Shown: one piece after another, positions 7,276 to 16,370 of the stretch | How positions within the stretch are numbered: the stretch's first letter is position 1 | Layout of the letters: the number at the start of each line of letters is the position of its first letter | Assembly (NCBI GenBank): GCA_024508675.1 | Contig: JANINQ010000003.1 | Coordinates: 585,842 to 649,841 of the forward strand | DNA from: Afipia sp. | Lineage (GTDB): Bacteria > Pseudomonadota > Alphaproteobacteria > Rhizobiales > Xanthobacteraceae | Direction of reading: 5' to 3' | DNA: 64,000 nucleotides | The notes under the pieces: generated by a model | Told to the model about the DNA's origin: nothing | Database searches by the model: none | Seen by the model: the letters and a program-made list of their open reading frames with translations, nothing else | Translations under genes and position numbers: made by a program

Positions 7276-9144
7276 ATGCTGTCCATCAACGACATTTCCA
7301 TCCGCATCGCCGGACGCCTTCTGATCGACCAGAGCACGGTTCAGGTCGTGCCGGGCGCGCGCGTGGGCTTTGTCGGCCGCAACGGTGTCGGCAAATCGAC
7401 TCTATTTCATGCCATTCGCGGCGATCTGGCGCTGGAATCCGGATCGATTTCGATTCCGCCGCGCTGGCGCGTGGGCAGCCTGGCGCAGGAAGCGCCCGAC
7501 GGTCCGGAAAGCCTGATCGAGGTCGTGCTCAAGGCCGACCTCGAGCGCGCCGCACTGCTGCAGGAAGCCGAAACTGCGCAGGACCCGCATCGCATCGCCG
7601 ACATCCAGACCCGGCTTGTCGATATCGACGCGCACTCCGCACCGGCGCGTGCGGCGGCCATCCTCTCGGGCCTCGGCTTCTCGGCCGCTGACCAGTTGCG
7701 TTCGTGCTCGGAATTTTCCGGCGGCTGGCGCATGCGCGTCGCGCTGGCGGCGACGCTGTTCGCCGCGCCGGATCTTCTGCTGCTGGACGAGCCTACCAAC
7801 TATCTCGATCTCGAAGGCACGCTCTGGCTCGAAGATCACCTTGCGAATTATCCGCGCACCGTGATCGTCATCAGTCATGACCGCGACCTGCTCGACACCT
7901 CCGTCGATCAGATCCTGCATCTCGATCGCGGCAAGCTCACGCTCTACAAAGGAACGTATTCGTCGTTCGAGGAGCAGCGCGCGACACGCGAAATGCTCGA
8001 TGCGAAACACGCCAGGAAGCAGATGGACGAGCGCAAGCGTCTGCAGGCGTTCGTCGATCGTTTCAAGGCCAAGGCATCGAAGGCCAAGCAGGCGCAATCG
8101 CGCGTGAAAATGCTGGAGCGGATGAAGCCGGTCACGGCGCTCGTCACGCAGGATGTCCGCGAGATCACATTCCCGGCTCCGGAGAAAACGCTCTCGCCGC
8201 CGATCATCGCAGTCGATGGGGTCTCGATCGGATACGATCCTGCCAAGCCTGTGCTGAACAAGGTCACGCTGCGCATCGACAACGATGACCGCATCGCCCT
8301 CCTCGGCTCCAACGGCAACGGCAAATCGACGCTGGTGAAACTTCTGGCCGGCAAGCTGCCGCCGTTTTCGGGCAAGGTCGTCCGCGCCGCCAATCTGTCG
8401 GTCGGATATTTCGCGCAGCATCAGACCGATGAACTCGATCTCGAAGGCTCGGCTTACGATCATCTGCGGCGACTGATGCCGAACGAGACGGAAACCAAAG
8501 TGCGCGCACGCACCGGCGCAATTGGCTTTTCCGGCAAAGCCGGCGATACGAAGGTCAGTTCGCTCTCCGGCGGCGAGAAGGCGCGATTGCTGCTCGGACT
8601 TGCGACCTTCTACGGCCCGAACATGATCATCCTCGACGAGCCGACCAACCATCTGGACATCGACAGCCGTGCCGCGCTTGCGGAAGCCATCAACGATTTC
8701 CCCGGCGCGATCATTATGGTCTCGCATGACCGCTACCTGATCGAGGCCTGTGCCGATCAGCTATGGGTGGTGGCGGACCGCGCGGTGACGCCTTACGACG
8801 GCGACCTCGATGACTATCGCCGCTCGGTACTCACCACGCGCTCCGGGGAACGCGACCGCGGGAACAACGAGCGCGCCGCTGCCCGGGAGAAATCCCAGCC
8901 GCGCGCGAAGGAAAAGCGCGTCCCGCTGAAGCAGAAGATTGCGCAGGCTGAAAGCGAAATCGCGCGGATCACCGGCATCATCGAGAAAATCGACGCCGCG
9001 CTCGCCCTGCCCGATCTGTTCAAGCGCGATCCGAAGCAGGCCACGCAACTGACCAAGGCGCGCGCAAGCGCGGCGGAAGCGTTGCAACGCGCTGAAGATG
9101 AATGGCTGGAAGCAAGTTCGTCCTACGACGAAGCGGCAAGCTGA
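7276..9144 (+). CDS. ABC-F family ATPase (ribosome-associated type, Uup/YheS-like)
   Basis: A soluble protein of 622 residues with two ABC ATPase domains and no membrane segments, so it acts on translation rather than transport. Domain 1 has Walker A GRNGVGKST near residue 35, signature FSGGWRMRV near 149 and Walker B LLLLDEPTN near 168. Domain 2 has GSNGNGKST near 345, signature LSGGEKARL near 430 and IILDEPTNHLD near 452. Between them lies a charged linker (about residues 240-285) that in ABC-F proteins reaches the ribosome. A coiled coil at 550-615 ends the protein. The subtype cannot be fixed by eye. A palindromic repeat follows. Confidence 0.93.
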   Translation: MLSINDISIRIAGRLLIDQSTVQVVPGARVGFVGRNGVGKSTLFHAIRGDLALESGSISIPPRWRVGSLAQEAPDGPESLIEVVLKADLERAALLQEAETAQDPHRIADIQTRLVDIDAHSAPARAAAILSGLGFSAADQLRSCSEFSGGWRMRVALAATLFAAPDLLLLDEPTNYLDLEGTLWLEDHLANYPRTVIVISHDRDLLDTSVDQILHLDRGKLTLYKGTYSSFEEQRATREMLDAKHARKQMDERKRLQAFVDRFKAKASKAKQAQSRVKMLERMKPVTALVTQDVREITFPAPEKTLSPPIIAVDGVSIGYDPAKPVLNKVTLRIDNDDRIALLGSNGNGKSTLVKLLAGKLPPFSGKVVRAANLSVGYFAQHQTDELDLEGSAYDHLRRLMPNETETKVRARTGAIGFSGKAGDTKVSSLSGGEKARLLLGLATFYGPNMIILDEPTNHLDIDSRAALAEAINDFPGAIIMVSHDRYLIEACADQLWVVADRAVTPYDGDLDDYRRSVLTTRSGERDRGNNERAAAREKSQPRAKEKRVPLKQKIAQAESEIARITGIIEKIDAALALPDLFKRDPKQATQLTKARASAAEALQRAEDEWLEASSSYDEAAS

Positions 9145-9154
9145 CATCCGCGGT

Positions 9155-9275
9155 CCTCATCCTGAGGAGCGCGCTTTGCGCGCGTCTCGAAGGATGAAGT
9201 TGAATCAATGAAAGATAGCATCATCGCAAGCCCATGGTTCGAGACGCGAGGCTTCGCCTCGCTCCTCACCATGAG
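9155..9275. repeat. Imperfect inverted repeat, Nitrobacteraceae-type intergenic palindrome (family B)
   Basis: The left arm begins CCTCATCCTGAGGAGCG and contains CGCGTCTCGAAGGATG. The right arm ends CGCTCCTCACCATGAGG and contains CATGGTTCGAGACGCG. The arms are inverted and imperfect copies, each with a smaller hairpin inside. It fills the gap between convergent genes, where it could act as a transcription barrier. I recall this type as common between genes in Bradyrhizobium and relatives. Confidence 0.8.
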
Positions 9276-9293
9276 GTCTGAGCTGATATAAAA

Positions 9294-9833
9294 TCAGGCG
9301 CGCTTCTTCTTGGCCGCGCGCGCTGGTTTTTCCGGCGGCGGCACATCAACACGCTCGATCGATGTCAGGCGGCCCGAGGTGAAGGTATAAGCGCCGGGGC
9401 GCGGGCCAGTGCGCCATGTCACCTGCGCAACACGATCACCGCGCTCGTTGTTCGTCAGATTGACGTTATCCGGAGCGACTGCAATGGCGCGCGCCACGTC
9501 GCATTCGGTATGCCCCAGCGCCACCGGCGCGGCGGCGACCTGCCCCTCCGTCGAGGCATTGGCGTCGGCCGGACCAGGGGCCGATGCTCCCGGGCATTGT
9601 CCGTCTGACGAAATCAGATCGTTTGGCGACACGTCCTTTGTCGCGCTCAGCGGCGGCGTTTCGATCGAACTGTTGCCGCCTTTGAAAATCTTGCCCGGAC
9701 GCGCGAACCATTCCTGATCCTTGAGCGAGAAATCCGACAGCGCGCCGACACCCCCGCAGCCCGCCACCATGGGGGCCACAATCACAAGGGCCGCCAACTG
9801 CCGGACAGGAATGGATTTACGCTGGACGCTCAA
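9294..9833 (-). CDS. Putative lipoprotein of unknown function
   Basis: About 179 residues from a likely TTG at 9833. That start gives a short basic n-region (QRKSIPVR), a hydrophobic stretch and a lipobox ending VAGC, so the Cys near residue 27 should be lipidated. A longer frame from 9902 adds 23 residues that do not suit a signal peptide. The mature protein is Ala/Pro-rich, with an ordered C-terminal half (ECDVARAIAVAPDNVNL, then TWRTGPRPGAYTFTSGRL) and a basic tail. I recognise no functional family. It ends 19 bases from the palindromic repeat and is transcribed away from holC. Confidence 0.7.
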   Translation of the reverse strand: MSVQRKSIPVRQLAALVIVAPMVAGCGGVGALSDFSLKDQEWFARPGKIFKGGNSSIETPPLSATKDVSPNDLISSDGQCPGASAPGPADANASTEGQVAAAPVALGHTECDVARAIAVAPDNVNLTNNERGDRVAQVTWRTGPRPGAYTFTSGRLTSIERVDVPPPEKPARAAKKKRA

Positions 9834-10049
9834 ATCTTCGCTCTCACACCAACTACAACGCTTCAAAGCGCGATTACGGAACCGGAACACCACATAAAGC
9901 AAATGCCTAAAGAATCATTTGCGCGTCTTTGGCGGCCTTGATGGAACAGACGCCGATCACGGCGCAGGTCGGCCTTCCAACACCCATTTGCGGCACCATG
10001 GTGGCTAACCGCCGGTCAGGTCAACGAAAAAGACTGTAATGTTTAACGG

Positions 10050-10072
10050 CCACCCGGAATTGTCCGGGGTGG
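10050..10072 (-). terminator. Weak hairpin after holC
   Basis: CCACCCGGA (10050-10058) can pair with TCCGGGGTGG (10063-10072) with one bulged base. It lies just beyond the holC stop. The T-run on the minus strand is distant, so this is a possible terminator only. Confidence 0.35.
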
Positions 10073-10084
10073 TCCTGAATCATC

Positions 10085-10537
10085 CTATGCGCGCTTTTGC
10101 CATTTGCCGCGTTCATCGGTCTGCCAGTATGTCAGGTCCAAGCCGCGTGATTTTCCGTCGGTCCAGGCGGCCCGCGCAACGCTCAGAGCCTCGTCGTCAT
10201 CACCATTGAAGACCAGAACCACGCGGTCATATGTCGCGCAGTCTTTCGGCAAGCCGGCAGCGTCGACGATGAACCGGACATTGGCGTTGTTGGGATTGCC
10301 GTCATCCACCGTGAGAACAATCGGCTGGGTCGCGACGTCGCTCTCGCGCCACGTACCGTGCGGCAGGAATGAATCTTCGCGATAGGTCCACAGATGCGCG
10401 TCGAGGGCTTCGGCCCTTTCTTCCGACCCGGTCTGCACTGCAACACGCCAGCCGCGCTCAAGGGATTTCTCGAGCAGCGGCGGCAACACCTTCTCAAGTG
10501 TCGTGTCTTGCAGATGATAGAACAGGACTTCGGTCAT
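10085..10537 (-). CDS. holC: DNA polymerase III chi subunit
   Basis: A 150-residue HolC, the clamp-loader accessory subunit that links the polymerase holoenzyme to single-strand binding protein. The start MTEVLFYHLQ and the segment LEKVLPPLLEKSLERGWRVAVQTGS are characteristic, as are LWTYREDSFLPHGT and PIVLTVDDGNPNNANVRFIVD. The ATG at 10537 is chosen over an in-frame start 12 codons upstream because it gives the family N-terminus. pepA lies upstream on the same strand, as in many proteobacteria. Here a palindromic repeat separates them. Confidence 0.95.
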   Translation of the reverse strand: MTEVLFYHLQDTTLEKVLPPLLEKSLERGWRVAVQTGSEERAEALDAHLWTYREDSFLPHGTWRESDVATQPIVLTVDDGNPNNANVRFIVDAAGLPKDCATYDRVVLVFNGDDDEALSVARAAWTDGKSRGLDLTYWQTDERGKWQKRA

Positions 10538-10568
10538 GGTATGCGACCAATCGGATCTCATGCAGGGT

Positions 10569-10650
10569 GTCATTGCGAGGAGCCTTTGCGACGAAGCAAT
10601 CCAGTTCTTGTTTTCAAAAGGCTGGATTGCTTCGCTTCGCTCGCAATGAC
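10569..10650. repeat. Palindromic intergenic repeat, family A copy 1
   Basis: The termini GTCATTGCGAGGAGC and TCGCAATGAC are inverted, with inner arms GACGAAGCAATCCAG and CTGGATTGCTTCG. The whole 82 bases can fold into one long stem. Related copies lie at 20313-20391 and 41452-41534. It separates pepA from holC within what is otherwise an operon. Confidence 0.88.
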
Positions 10651-10661
10651 GGCGAAGGACT

Positions 10662-12164
10662 TTACCGCTTCGCCTCGTAATTATCAGCCACGAGCTGGTT
10701 CAGCAGCCGTACGCCGTAACCCGAGCCCCAGCTGCGGTTGATATCCGACGCCGGAACACCCATCGCCGTACCTGCGATGTCGAGATGCGCCCATGGCGTA
10801 CCGTCAACAAAGCGCTGCAGGAACTGCGCGGCGGTGATCGAACCGCCGTTGCGGGTGCCGGTGTTCTTCATGTCGGCGAATTGCGAGTCGATCTGCTTGT
10901 CGTATTCGGGACCGAGCGGCATGCGCCATACGCGCTCGCCGGTCTCCTGCCCTGCCGCCGTCAGGCGTTCCGCAAGCTTGTCGTCGTTCGAGAACATGCC
11001 TGCATAATCGACGCCGAGTGCGACCATGATCGCGCCGGTCAGCGTCGCCAGATCGACCATGAACTTCGGCTTGTGCTTCTTCGCGACATACCAGAGCACG
11101 TCGGCCAGCACGAGGCGGCCTTCGGCGTCAGTGTTGATGATCTCGATGGTCTGTCCCGACATCGAGGTGACGATGTCGCCCGGCCGCTGCGCATTGCCGT
11201 CGGGCATGTTCTCCACAAGGCCGATCGCACCGATCACATTGACCTTCGCCTTGCGCGCGGCCAGCGCATGCATGAGGCCGACCACGCAGGCGGCACCGCC
11301 CATGTCACCCTTCATGTCTTCCATGCTGCCTGCAGGCTTGATCGAAATGCCGCCGGTGTCGAAGCACACACCCTTGCCGACAAAGGCGATGGGCTGCTCG
11401 CCTGCCTTGCCGCCATTCCAGCGCATGATGACCATGCGACCGTCGTGTTCCGAACCTTGCGAAACACCGAGCAGCGCGCCCATGCCGAGTTTCGTCATCG
11501 CCCTGACGTCGAGCACTTCGACCTTGACGCCGAGCTTGCGCAACTGTGTTGCACGCCGCGCAAATTCAGCGGGAAACAGCACATTCGGCGGCTCGTTGAC
11601 GAGTTCGCGCGCCACCAGCACGCCGTCGACCACCTGATTCTCCGGCGCGAACGCCTTACGCGCCGCGGCAACATCCGCCACGGCGATGGAGAACTGCGTG
11701 CGCAGTGGCGCGTTGTCGCCGTCTTTCTTTGTGGTCTTGTACCGCGTGAAGCGATAGGCGCGCAGCCGGACGCCAGCGGCAATCGACGCGGCCTGCGCGC
11801 CTTTCATCGCACCCGACGGCAGTTCGGCGAGAATCGTGACGGCTTCCGTCCCGGCAGAAATCTTGGCGGCTATCTTTCCGCCGAGCTTGATGAACTCACC
11901 ATCCTTGAGCGACGCGAGCTTGCCCGCGCCGACAACGATCAGGCGCCCCGCCTTGAGGCCTTCCGGCGCCAGGATGTCCAGTACGGCGCCGCTTTTGCCC
12001 TTGAACTGATTGGCTGTCGCTGCGCGCTTGACCGCATTCACCGTCGTACCGAGCGCCTTGACCGTCGCCGGCCCGAATTTCAGCGTGTCGTCGCAAAACA
12101 CCACCAGAACGCCGCGTGCGGCAGCGGAAAACGGTACGAAGCCGACCTTGACGGCGTCGGTCAT
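10662..12164 (-). CDS. pepA: Leucyl aminopeptidase (cytosol aminopeptidase, M17)
   Basis: Manganese/zinc M17 aminopeptidase that removes N-terminal residues from peptides; in E. coli PepA also binds DNA in site-specific recombination. The 500 residues show the two-domain layout, with the catalytic part from about residue 190. The family signature [14 protein letters not shown] lies near residues 345-358 and carries metal ligands Asp and Glu. [16 protein letters not shown] near 265 carries the catalytic Lys and a metal-binding Asp. The ATG at 12164 has GGAGG eight bases upstream. It is a full-length, standard member. Confidence 0.97.
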   Translation of the reverse strand: MTDAVKVGFVPFSAAARGVLVVFCDDTLKFGPATVKALGTTVNAVKRAATANQFKGKSGAVLDILAPEGLKAGRLIVVGAGKLASLKDGEFIKLGGKIAAKISAGTEAVTILAELPSGAMKGAQAASIAAGVRLRAYRFTRYKTTKKDGDNAPLRTQFSIAVADVAAARKAFAPENQVVDGVLVARELVNEPPNVLFPAEFARRATQLRKLGVKVEVLDVRAMTKLGMGALLGVSQGSEHDGRMVIMRWNGGKAGEQPIAFVGKGVCFDTGGISIKPAGSMEDMKGDMGGAACVVGLMHALAARKAKVNVIGAIGLVENMPDGNAQRPGDIVTSMSGQTIEIINTDAEGRLVLADVLWYVAKKHKPKFMVDLATLTGAIMVALGVDYAGMFSNDDKLAERLTAAGQETGERVWRMPLGPEYDKQIDSQFADMKNTGTRNGGSITAAQFLQRFVDGTPWAHLDIAGTAMGVPASDINRSWGSGYGVRLLNQLVADNYEAKR

Positions 12165-12536
12165 AAGCAAATCCTCCAGATCATCGCGATTGCATAGCTA
12201 AAGACACCAGAATCCGCCTGACATCCGGATTCGGGACATGGGATAGCCCACTATGACGCTTTCCGGCGCGTACTGCCAAGCGCGCCGCAACCCGTATTGG
12301 AACAAGCATGCGTGTACGACACAGCGTGCCATTCCGGGGCGTGGCCTCAAAGCAACGATGGCGTTTTATTAACCACACTTTACGGCTGGCCTCAGCTCGG
12401 CCATTTTGTTGACCAATCAAAGGGATGCTATGACTTAAGAATGTGCCGGACAGCGCGATTCCGTGCCCCCGGGGGACCTTGAAAAAGGTTGGGGTGCGCG
12501 CGAAATCCGGCTGGAGTTTGGGGATATTGCCGCCTG
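12165..12536. other. Intergenic region upstream of the lpt block
   Basis: These 372 bases lie between divergent pepA and the lpt genes. The rightward promoter of lptG-lptD should lie here. Short open frames on either strand lack ribosome sites and protein-like composition. No part of an LptF body is recognisable. Confidence 0.5.
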
Positions 12537-12635
12537 ATGGGGTCGATCGACACCACTGAAGACCGGACGACCGCATCGTCGTCCGCCGCAACACTCGTGA
12601 CCGTCCGGCTCGCCCGGCGGCCGACGCTGGCTTGA
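12537..12635 (+). pseudogene. 32-codon ORF where lptF is expected; possible deletion remnant
   Basis: This frame starts MGSID and ends 13 bases before lptG. In related genomes lptF sits immediately upstream of lptG and, as I recall, its product begins MGSIDRY. Here the body of about 350 codons is absent. The ORF after MGSID is Thr/Ser-rich and then runs VRLARRPTLA to a stop. One reading is an in-frame internal deletion that kept the start and the last codons. The other is a chance ORF, with lptF located elsewhere. No LptF membrane segments remain. See the matching finding. Confidence 0.4.
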
Positions 12636-12648
12636 GGCGGCTGCCCGC

Positions 12649-13737
12649 ATGGTCACGACAATCCTCGCACGCTATTTCGCCGCCCGCTTCGTGATCGCGT
12701 CGGTCGCGACGTTTGCGTCGATTTTCGTGCTCGTGATCACCGTCGATTACATCGAACTGATGCGCCGCGCCGGAAGCCTGCCGAACGTGTCCGGCCTGTT
12801 CGTCGCACAGACCGCACTCTTCCGCGTGCCTCTGTCGCTCGAGAAGCTGATGCCGTTCTGCATTCTGATCGGCGCAATGGTGTCGTTCCTCGCCTTGTCG
12901 CGGCGGCTCGAACTGGTGATTGCGCGCGCGGCCGGTATTTCCGCCTGGCAGTTCACGACCCCGGCCCTGCTCAGCGCCCTGATGCTCGGCCTGCTCGCCA
13001 CCGTTCTCTACAATCCCATGTCTGCAGAGATGCTCGAACGCGCCAAGGGCATGGAAACGAAGATTTTCACCGATGGCGCCCCGGCCACCCAGGACGGCGC
13101 AGGATTCTGGCTCAACCAGTCCACCAGCGAAGGCCAAAGCATCATCAATGCTGCCCGAAGCCAGGGACAGGGCGCGCTTCTGACCGGCATTACGATCTTC
13201 AGGTATGACCCGTCCGGTTCGTTCAAGGAGAGAATCGAGGCCAAGGAAGCCACCCTTGAGCCAGGCCACTGGGTGTTCAAACAGGTCCGCCGCTACAAGC
13301 TCGACAGCCCGATGGAGGAACTGGATACCCTCACATTGAGCACGACCCTGACATTGGCGCAGGTCCGGAACAGCTTCTCCACCCCCGAAACTGTGTCTTT
13401 TTGGCAACTCCCCGACTACATCCGGTCGTCGGAGAACTCCGGGCAGGCTACAGCCGGTTACCGCCTGCAGTACCACAAGCTCATCGCACGCCCATTTTTG
13501 CTGGCCGCGATGGTGATGCTGGCCGCCGCCGTGAGCCTGCGGTTCTTCCGGTTCGGCGGCGTGCAAAAGATGGTTTTAAGTGGCGTTGCAGCAGGGTTTC
13601 TGCTCTATGTCCTGTCGAAAGTAACTGAGGATTTAAGCAAGGCCGAGTTGATGCATCCGCTCGCTGCCGCGTGGCTGCCCGTCTGTGTGGGCGGCCTCTC
13701 GGGATTTTTGGCCTTGCTGTACCAGGAGGACGGGTAG
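12649..13737 (+). CDS. lptG: LPS export ABC transporter permease LptG
   Basis: Inner-membrane permease of the LptB2FG complex, which extracts lipopolysaccharide and feeds it to the LptC-LptA bridge. The 362 residues have the YjgP/YjgQ layout: about three N-terminal membrane helices (residues 14-105), a periplasmic jelly-roll domain (roughly 120-270), then three C-terminal helices. The motif PLSLEKLMPFCILIGAM near residues 63-79 and RRLELVIARAAGIS near 85-98 form the coupling region typical of LptG. GAGGCGG lies before the ATG. Its stop overlaps the lptD start by one base. LptF, its obligate partner, is not adjacent. Confidence 0.92.
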   Translation: MVTTILARYFAARFVIASVATFASIFVLVITVDYIELMRRAGSLPNVSGLFVAQTALFRVPLSLEKLMPFCILIGAMVSFLALSRRLELVIARAAGISAWQFTTPALLSALMLGLLATVLYNPMSAEMLERAKGMETKIFTDGAPATQDGAGFWLNQSTSEGQSIINAARSQGQGALLTGITIFRYDPSGSFKERIEAKEATLEPGHWVFKQVRRYKLDSPMEELDTLTLSTTLTLAQVRNSFSTPETVSFWQLPDYIRSSENSGQATAGYRLQYHKLIARPFLLAAMVMLAAAVSLRFFRFGGVQKMVLSGVAAGFLLYVLSKVTEDLSKAELMHPLAAAWLPVCVGGLSGFLALLYQEDG

Positions 13738-16214
13738 TGGCCGTTGTCGCCGCCCTCCAAGGACGGACGCCTGCGTTCAGGCGGCGCATTCGCTTGCGCC
13801 GTCAAAGCACGGTCATGTCTGCGATTCTGGCCCTGTGCCTGGCAGCCGGTTTCGGCGTTGCCGACGTGGCGCCGGCATCGGCCCAGCAGTCTTTCCGGTA
13901 CAATCAGATCCCGCCCCGGCCGCCCAAGCAGGCCCGCCCGACCAACAATGACGGGCAGATGCTGGTCCAGGCCACCGAGGTCAATTACGACTACAACAAC
14001 TCGCGCGTGGCCGCGGTCGGCAGCGTCCAGATTTACTACAACGGCTCGACCCTCGAAGCGGACAAGGTCATCTACGACCAGAAGACCAAGCGTCTGCATG
14101 CCGAGGGCAACGTCCGCCTGACTGATCCGGATGGCAAGATCACCTACGCCAACCTGCTCGACCTGTCTGACGACTATCGCGACGGTTTCGTCGATTCCCT
14201 GCGTCTCGATACCGCCGATCAGACCCGCATGGCCGCGACGCGCGCCGACCGCACCGGCGGCGAGGTCACGATTTTCCAGAACGGCGTCTATACGGCCTGC
14301 GCCGCCTGTAAGGACAACCCAAAGAAGCCGCCGCTGTGGCAGGTGAAGGGTGCGCGCATCATCCACAACCAGACCGAGAAGATGCTGTATTTCGAGGACG
14401 CGCGCCTCGAGTTCTTCGGTCAGCCGATCGCCTATCTGCCGTTCTTCTCGACGCCGGACCCGACGGTCAAGCGCAAGAGCGGCTTCCTGATCCCGAACTA
14501 CTCGTCGAGCACACGCTATGGCGTGGGCGTCGAAGTGCCCTACTACTTCGCACTGGCGCCCGACTACGACGCGACCGTGACACCGCGCTATACGACCAAG
14601 CAAGGCTTGCTGCTGCAGGGCGAATTCCGTCAGCGCCTGATCAATGGCGCCTACGAAATCCGGGCCTATGGCATCCGTCAGAACGATCCGGGCCAGTTCA
14701 ACAGTGAACCGGGCAATCGTGAGTTCCGGGGTGGTATTGATACCAAGGGCCAGTTCGCCCTCAACGACAAATGGGTCTGGGGCTGGGACGCGATTGCGGT
14801 TTCGGACAAGTCGTTCTTCTTCGACTACAACCTCGGCCCTTACAAGAACGCGCTCAACGCGTTCCTGCTGACGCCCGACACCGGCCTGTCGCAGATTTAT
14901 CTGACCGGCGTCGGTAACCGCAGCTATTTCGACGCGCGCGTGATGCACTTCCTCGGCTATTCGGCCGCCGACAACCAGAGCACGATTCCGATCGTGCATC
15001 CGGTGATCGATTACTCGAACGTACTCAATCGCAATGTTCTCGGCGGCGAATTCAGCTACAAGGCGAACTTCACCAGCCTGAGCCGCCAGACCGCCTCGTT
15101 CGACGCGATCAACCCGACGGCCCTCCTCAATGGCTGGTGTCTGCCGACCTCGGCCAACCCGAATGCCCGGACACCGTCGAACTGCCTGCTGCGCGGCATT
15201 CCCGGCGACTACACGCGACTGACCGCCGAAGTCGAATGGCGCCGATCGTTCACCGACTCCATCGGCCAGATCTTCACGCCGTTCGCGTCGCTGCGCGGCG
15301 ACGTGATCAGCGCCAACATCGACAACCAGCCCGGCGTTTCCAACTATCTGCCCGTCGGCTCGACCCAGACCGCACGCCTGATGCCGACGGTGGGTGTCGA
15401 GTACCGCTATCCGTTCATTAACGTGCAGCCGTGGGGCACCACGACGATCGAACCCATCGCCCAGTTGATCATCCGCCCGAACGAACCGAACGCCGGCCGC
15501 CTTCCCAACGAAGATGCGCAGAGCTTCACGTTCGACGACAGCAACCTGTTCCGCGTCGACAAGTTCTCCGGCTATGACCGCGTCGAAGGCGGCGGCCGCG
15601 CCAATGTCGGCGTACAGGCGACGACACAGTTCGACCGCGGCGGCTTTATCAATGTGCTGTTCGGACAATCCTACCAGTTGTTCGGCCTGAACTCGTTCGC
15701 CGTGCAGGATCTGACCAACACCGGCCTTGCCAGCGGCCTTGCGACCGACCGCTCCGACTATGTCGCCCGCGTGTCCTATCAGCCGAACAGGATTTACAGC
15801 CTGACGGCCCGGACGCGGCTCGACGAGGCGACGGGCGCCGTGCGGCGCTTCGAGCTCGAAGGCCGCGCCAATTTCGACCGCTTCCAGGTCAGCCTGCTCT
15901 ACGGCAACTATGACAAGCAGCCGGAACTCGGCTTCCTCAACCGCCGTGAAGGCATCGTCGGCACCGGCACCTTCAAGGTGGCGTCGAACTGGGTGCTGTC
16001 GGGCGGACTGCGCTACGACATTACCAACCAGACCGTGAACCAATACATCGTGGGCGCCGGTTACGTGGATGACTGCTTCATCATCGCAGCCAACTACATC
16101 ACCGATTACGCCTATACCTCGACGAGCTATACGACCCCGGTCACCGATCATCGCATCATGCTGCAGATCGGCCTGCGAACGATCGGCGGAACCTCGTTCA
16201 ACGCATCGCAATAA
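13737..16214 (+). CDS. lptD: LPS-assembly outer-membrane protein LptD
   Basis: Outer-membrane beta-barrel that inserts lipopolysaccharide into the outer leaflet together with LptE. The 825 residues comprise a signal region ending near ASAQQ, an OstA-type jelly-roll domain (about residues 60-200, beginning MLVQATEVNYDYNN) and a long barrel. Two closely spaced cysteines (YTACAACKD) and one in GWCLP are candidates for the disulfides of the family. The chosen start is GTG at 13737, sharing one base with the lptG stop and preceded by AGGAGG. surA follows, as usual, because SurA helps fold LptD. Confidence 0.95.
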   Translation: MAVVAALQGRTPAFRRRIRLRRQSTVMSAILALCLAAGFGVADVAPASAQQSFRYNQIPPRPPKQARPTNNDGQMLVQATEVNYDYNNSRVAAVGSVQIYYNGSTLEADKVIYDQKTKRLHAEGNVRLTDPDGKITYANLLDLSDDYRDGFVDSLRLDTADQTRMAATRADRTGGEVTIFQNGVYTACAACKDNPKKPPLWQVKGARIIHNQTEKMLYFEDARLEFFGQPIAYLPFFSTPDPTVKRKSGFLIPNYSSSTRYGVGVEVPYYFALAPDYDATVTPRYTTKQGLLLQGEFRQRLINGAYEIRAYGIRQNDPGQFNSEPGNREFRGGIDTKGQFALNDKWVWGWDAIAVSDKSFFFDYNLGPYKNALNAFLLTPDTGLSQIYLTGVGNRSYFDARVMHFLGYSAADNQSTIPIVHPVIDYSNVLNRNVLGGEFSYKANFTSLSRQTASFDAINPTALLNGWCLPTSANPNARTPSNCLLRGIPGDYTRLTAEVEWRRSFTDSIGQIFTPFASLRGDVISANIDNQPGVSNYLPVGSTQTARLMPTVGVEYRYPFINVQPWGTTTIEPIAQLIIRPNEPNAGRLPNEDAQSFTFDDSNLFRVDKFSGYDRVEGGGRANVGVQATTQFDRGGFINVLFGQSYQLFGLNSFAVQDLTNTGLASGLATDRSDYVARVSYQPNRIYSLTARTRLDEATGAVRRFELEGRANFDRFQVSLLYGNYDKQPELGFLNRREGIVGTGTFKVASNWVLSGGLRYDITNQTVNQYIVGAGYVDDCFIIAANYITDYAYTSTSYTTPVTDHRIMLQIGLRTIGGTSFNASQ

Positions 16215-16370
16215 TCATCCGGTATCGGAATAACACCGCGTGCTGCGATCGCGGAAATCGCCGGGAGTTCAGCAATGCGCGCATTAACGCCGCAAACTCG
16301 GGGTTGATTTGCAAACAACGCGCTGGAACCTCCAGCCTCCGCCGAAATCGATTTCAAGACGGGCCTGAAT

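Noticed and set aside
13605..16211. Very long open frame (868 codons) on the minus strand opposite lptD
   Set aside because: It is antisense to a well-supported LptD. The frame is open because GC-rich third positions avoid stops, and its composition is Arg/His/Val-rich without domains.
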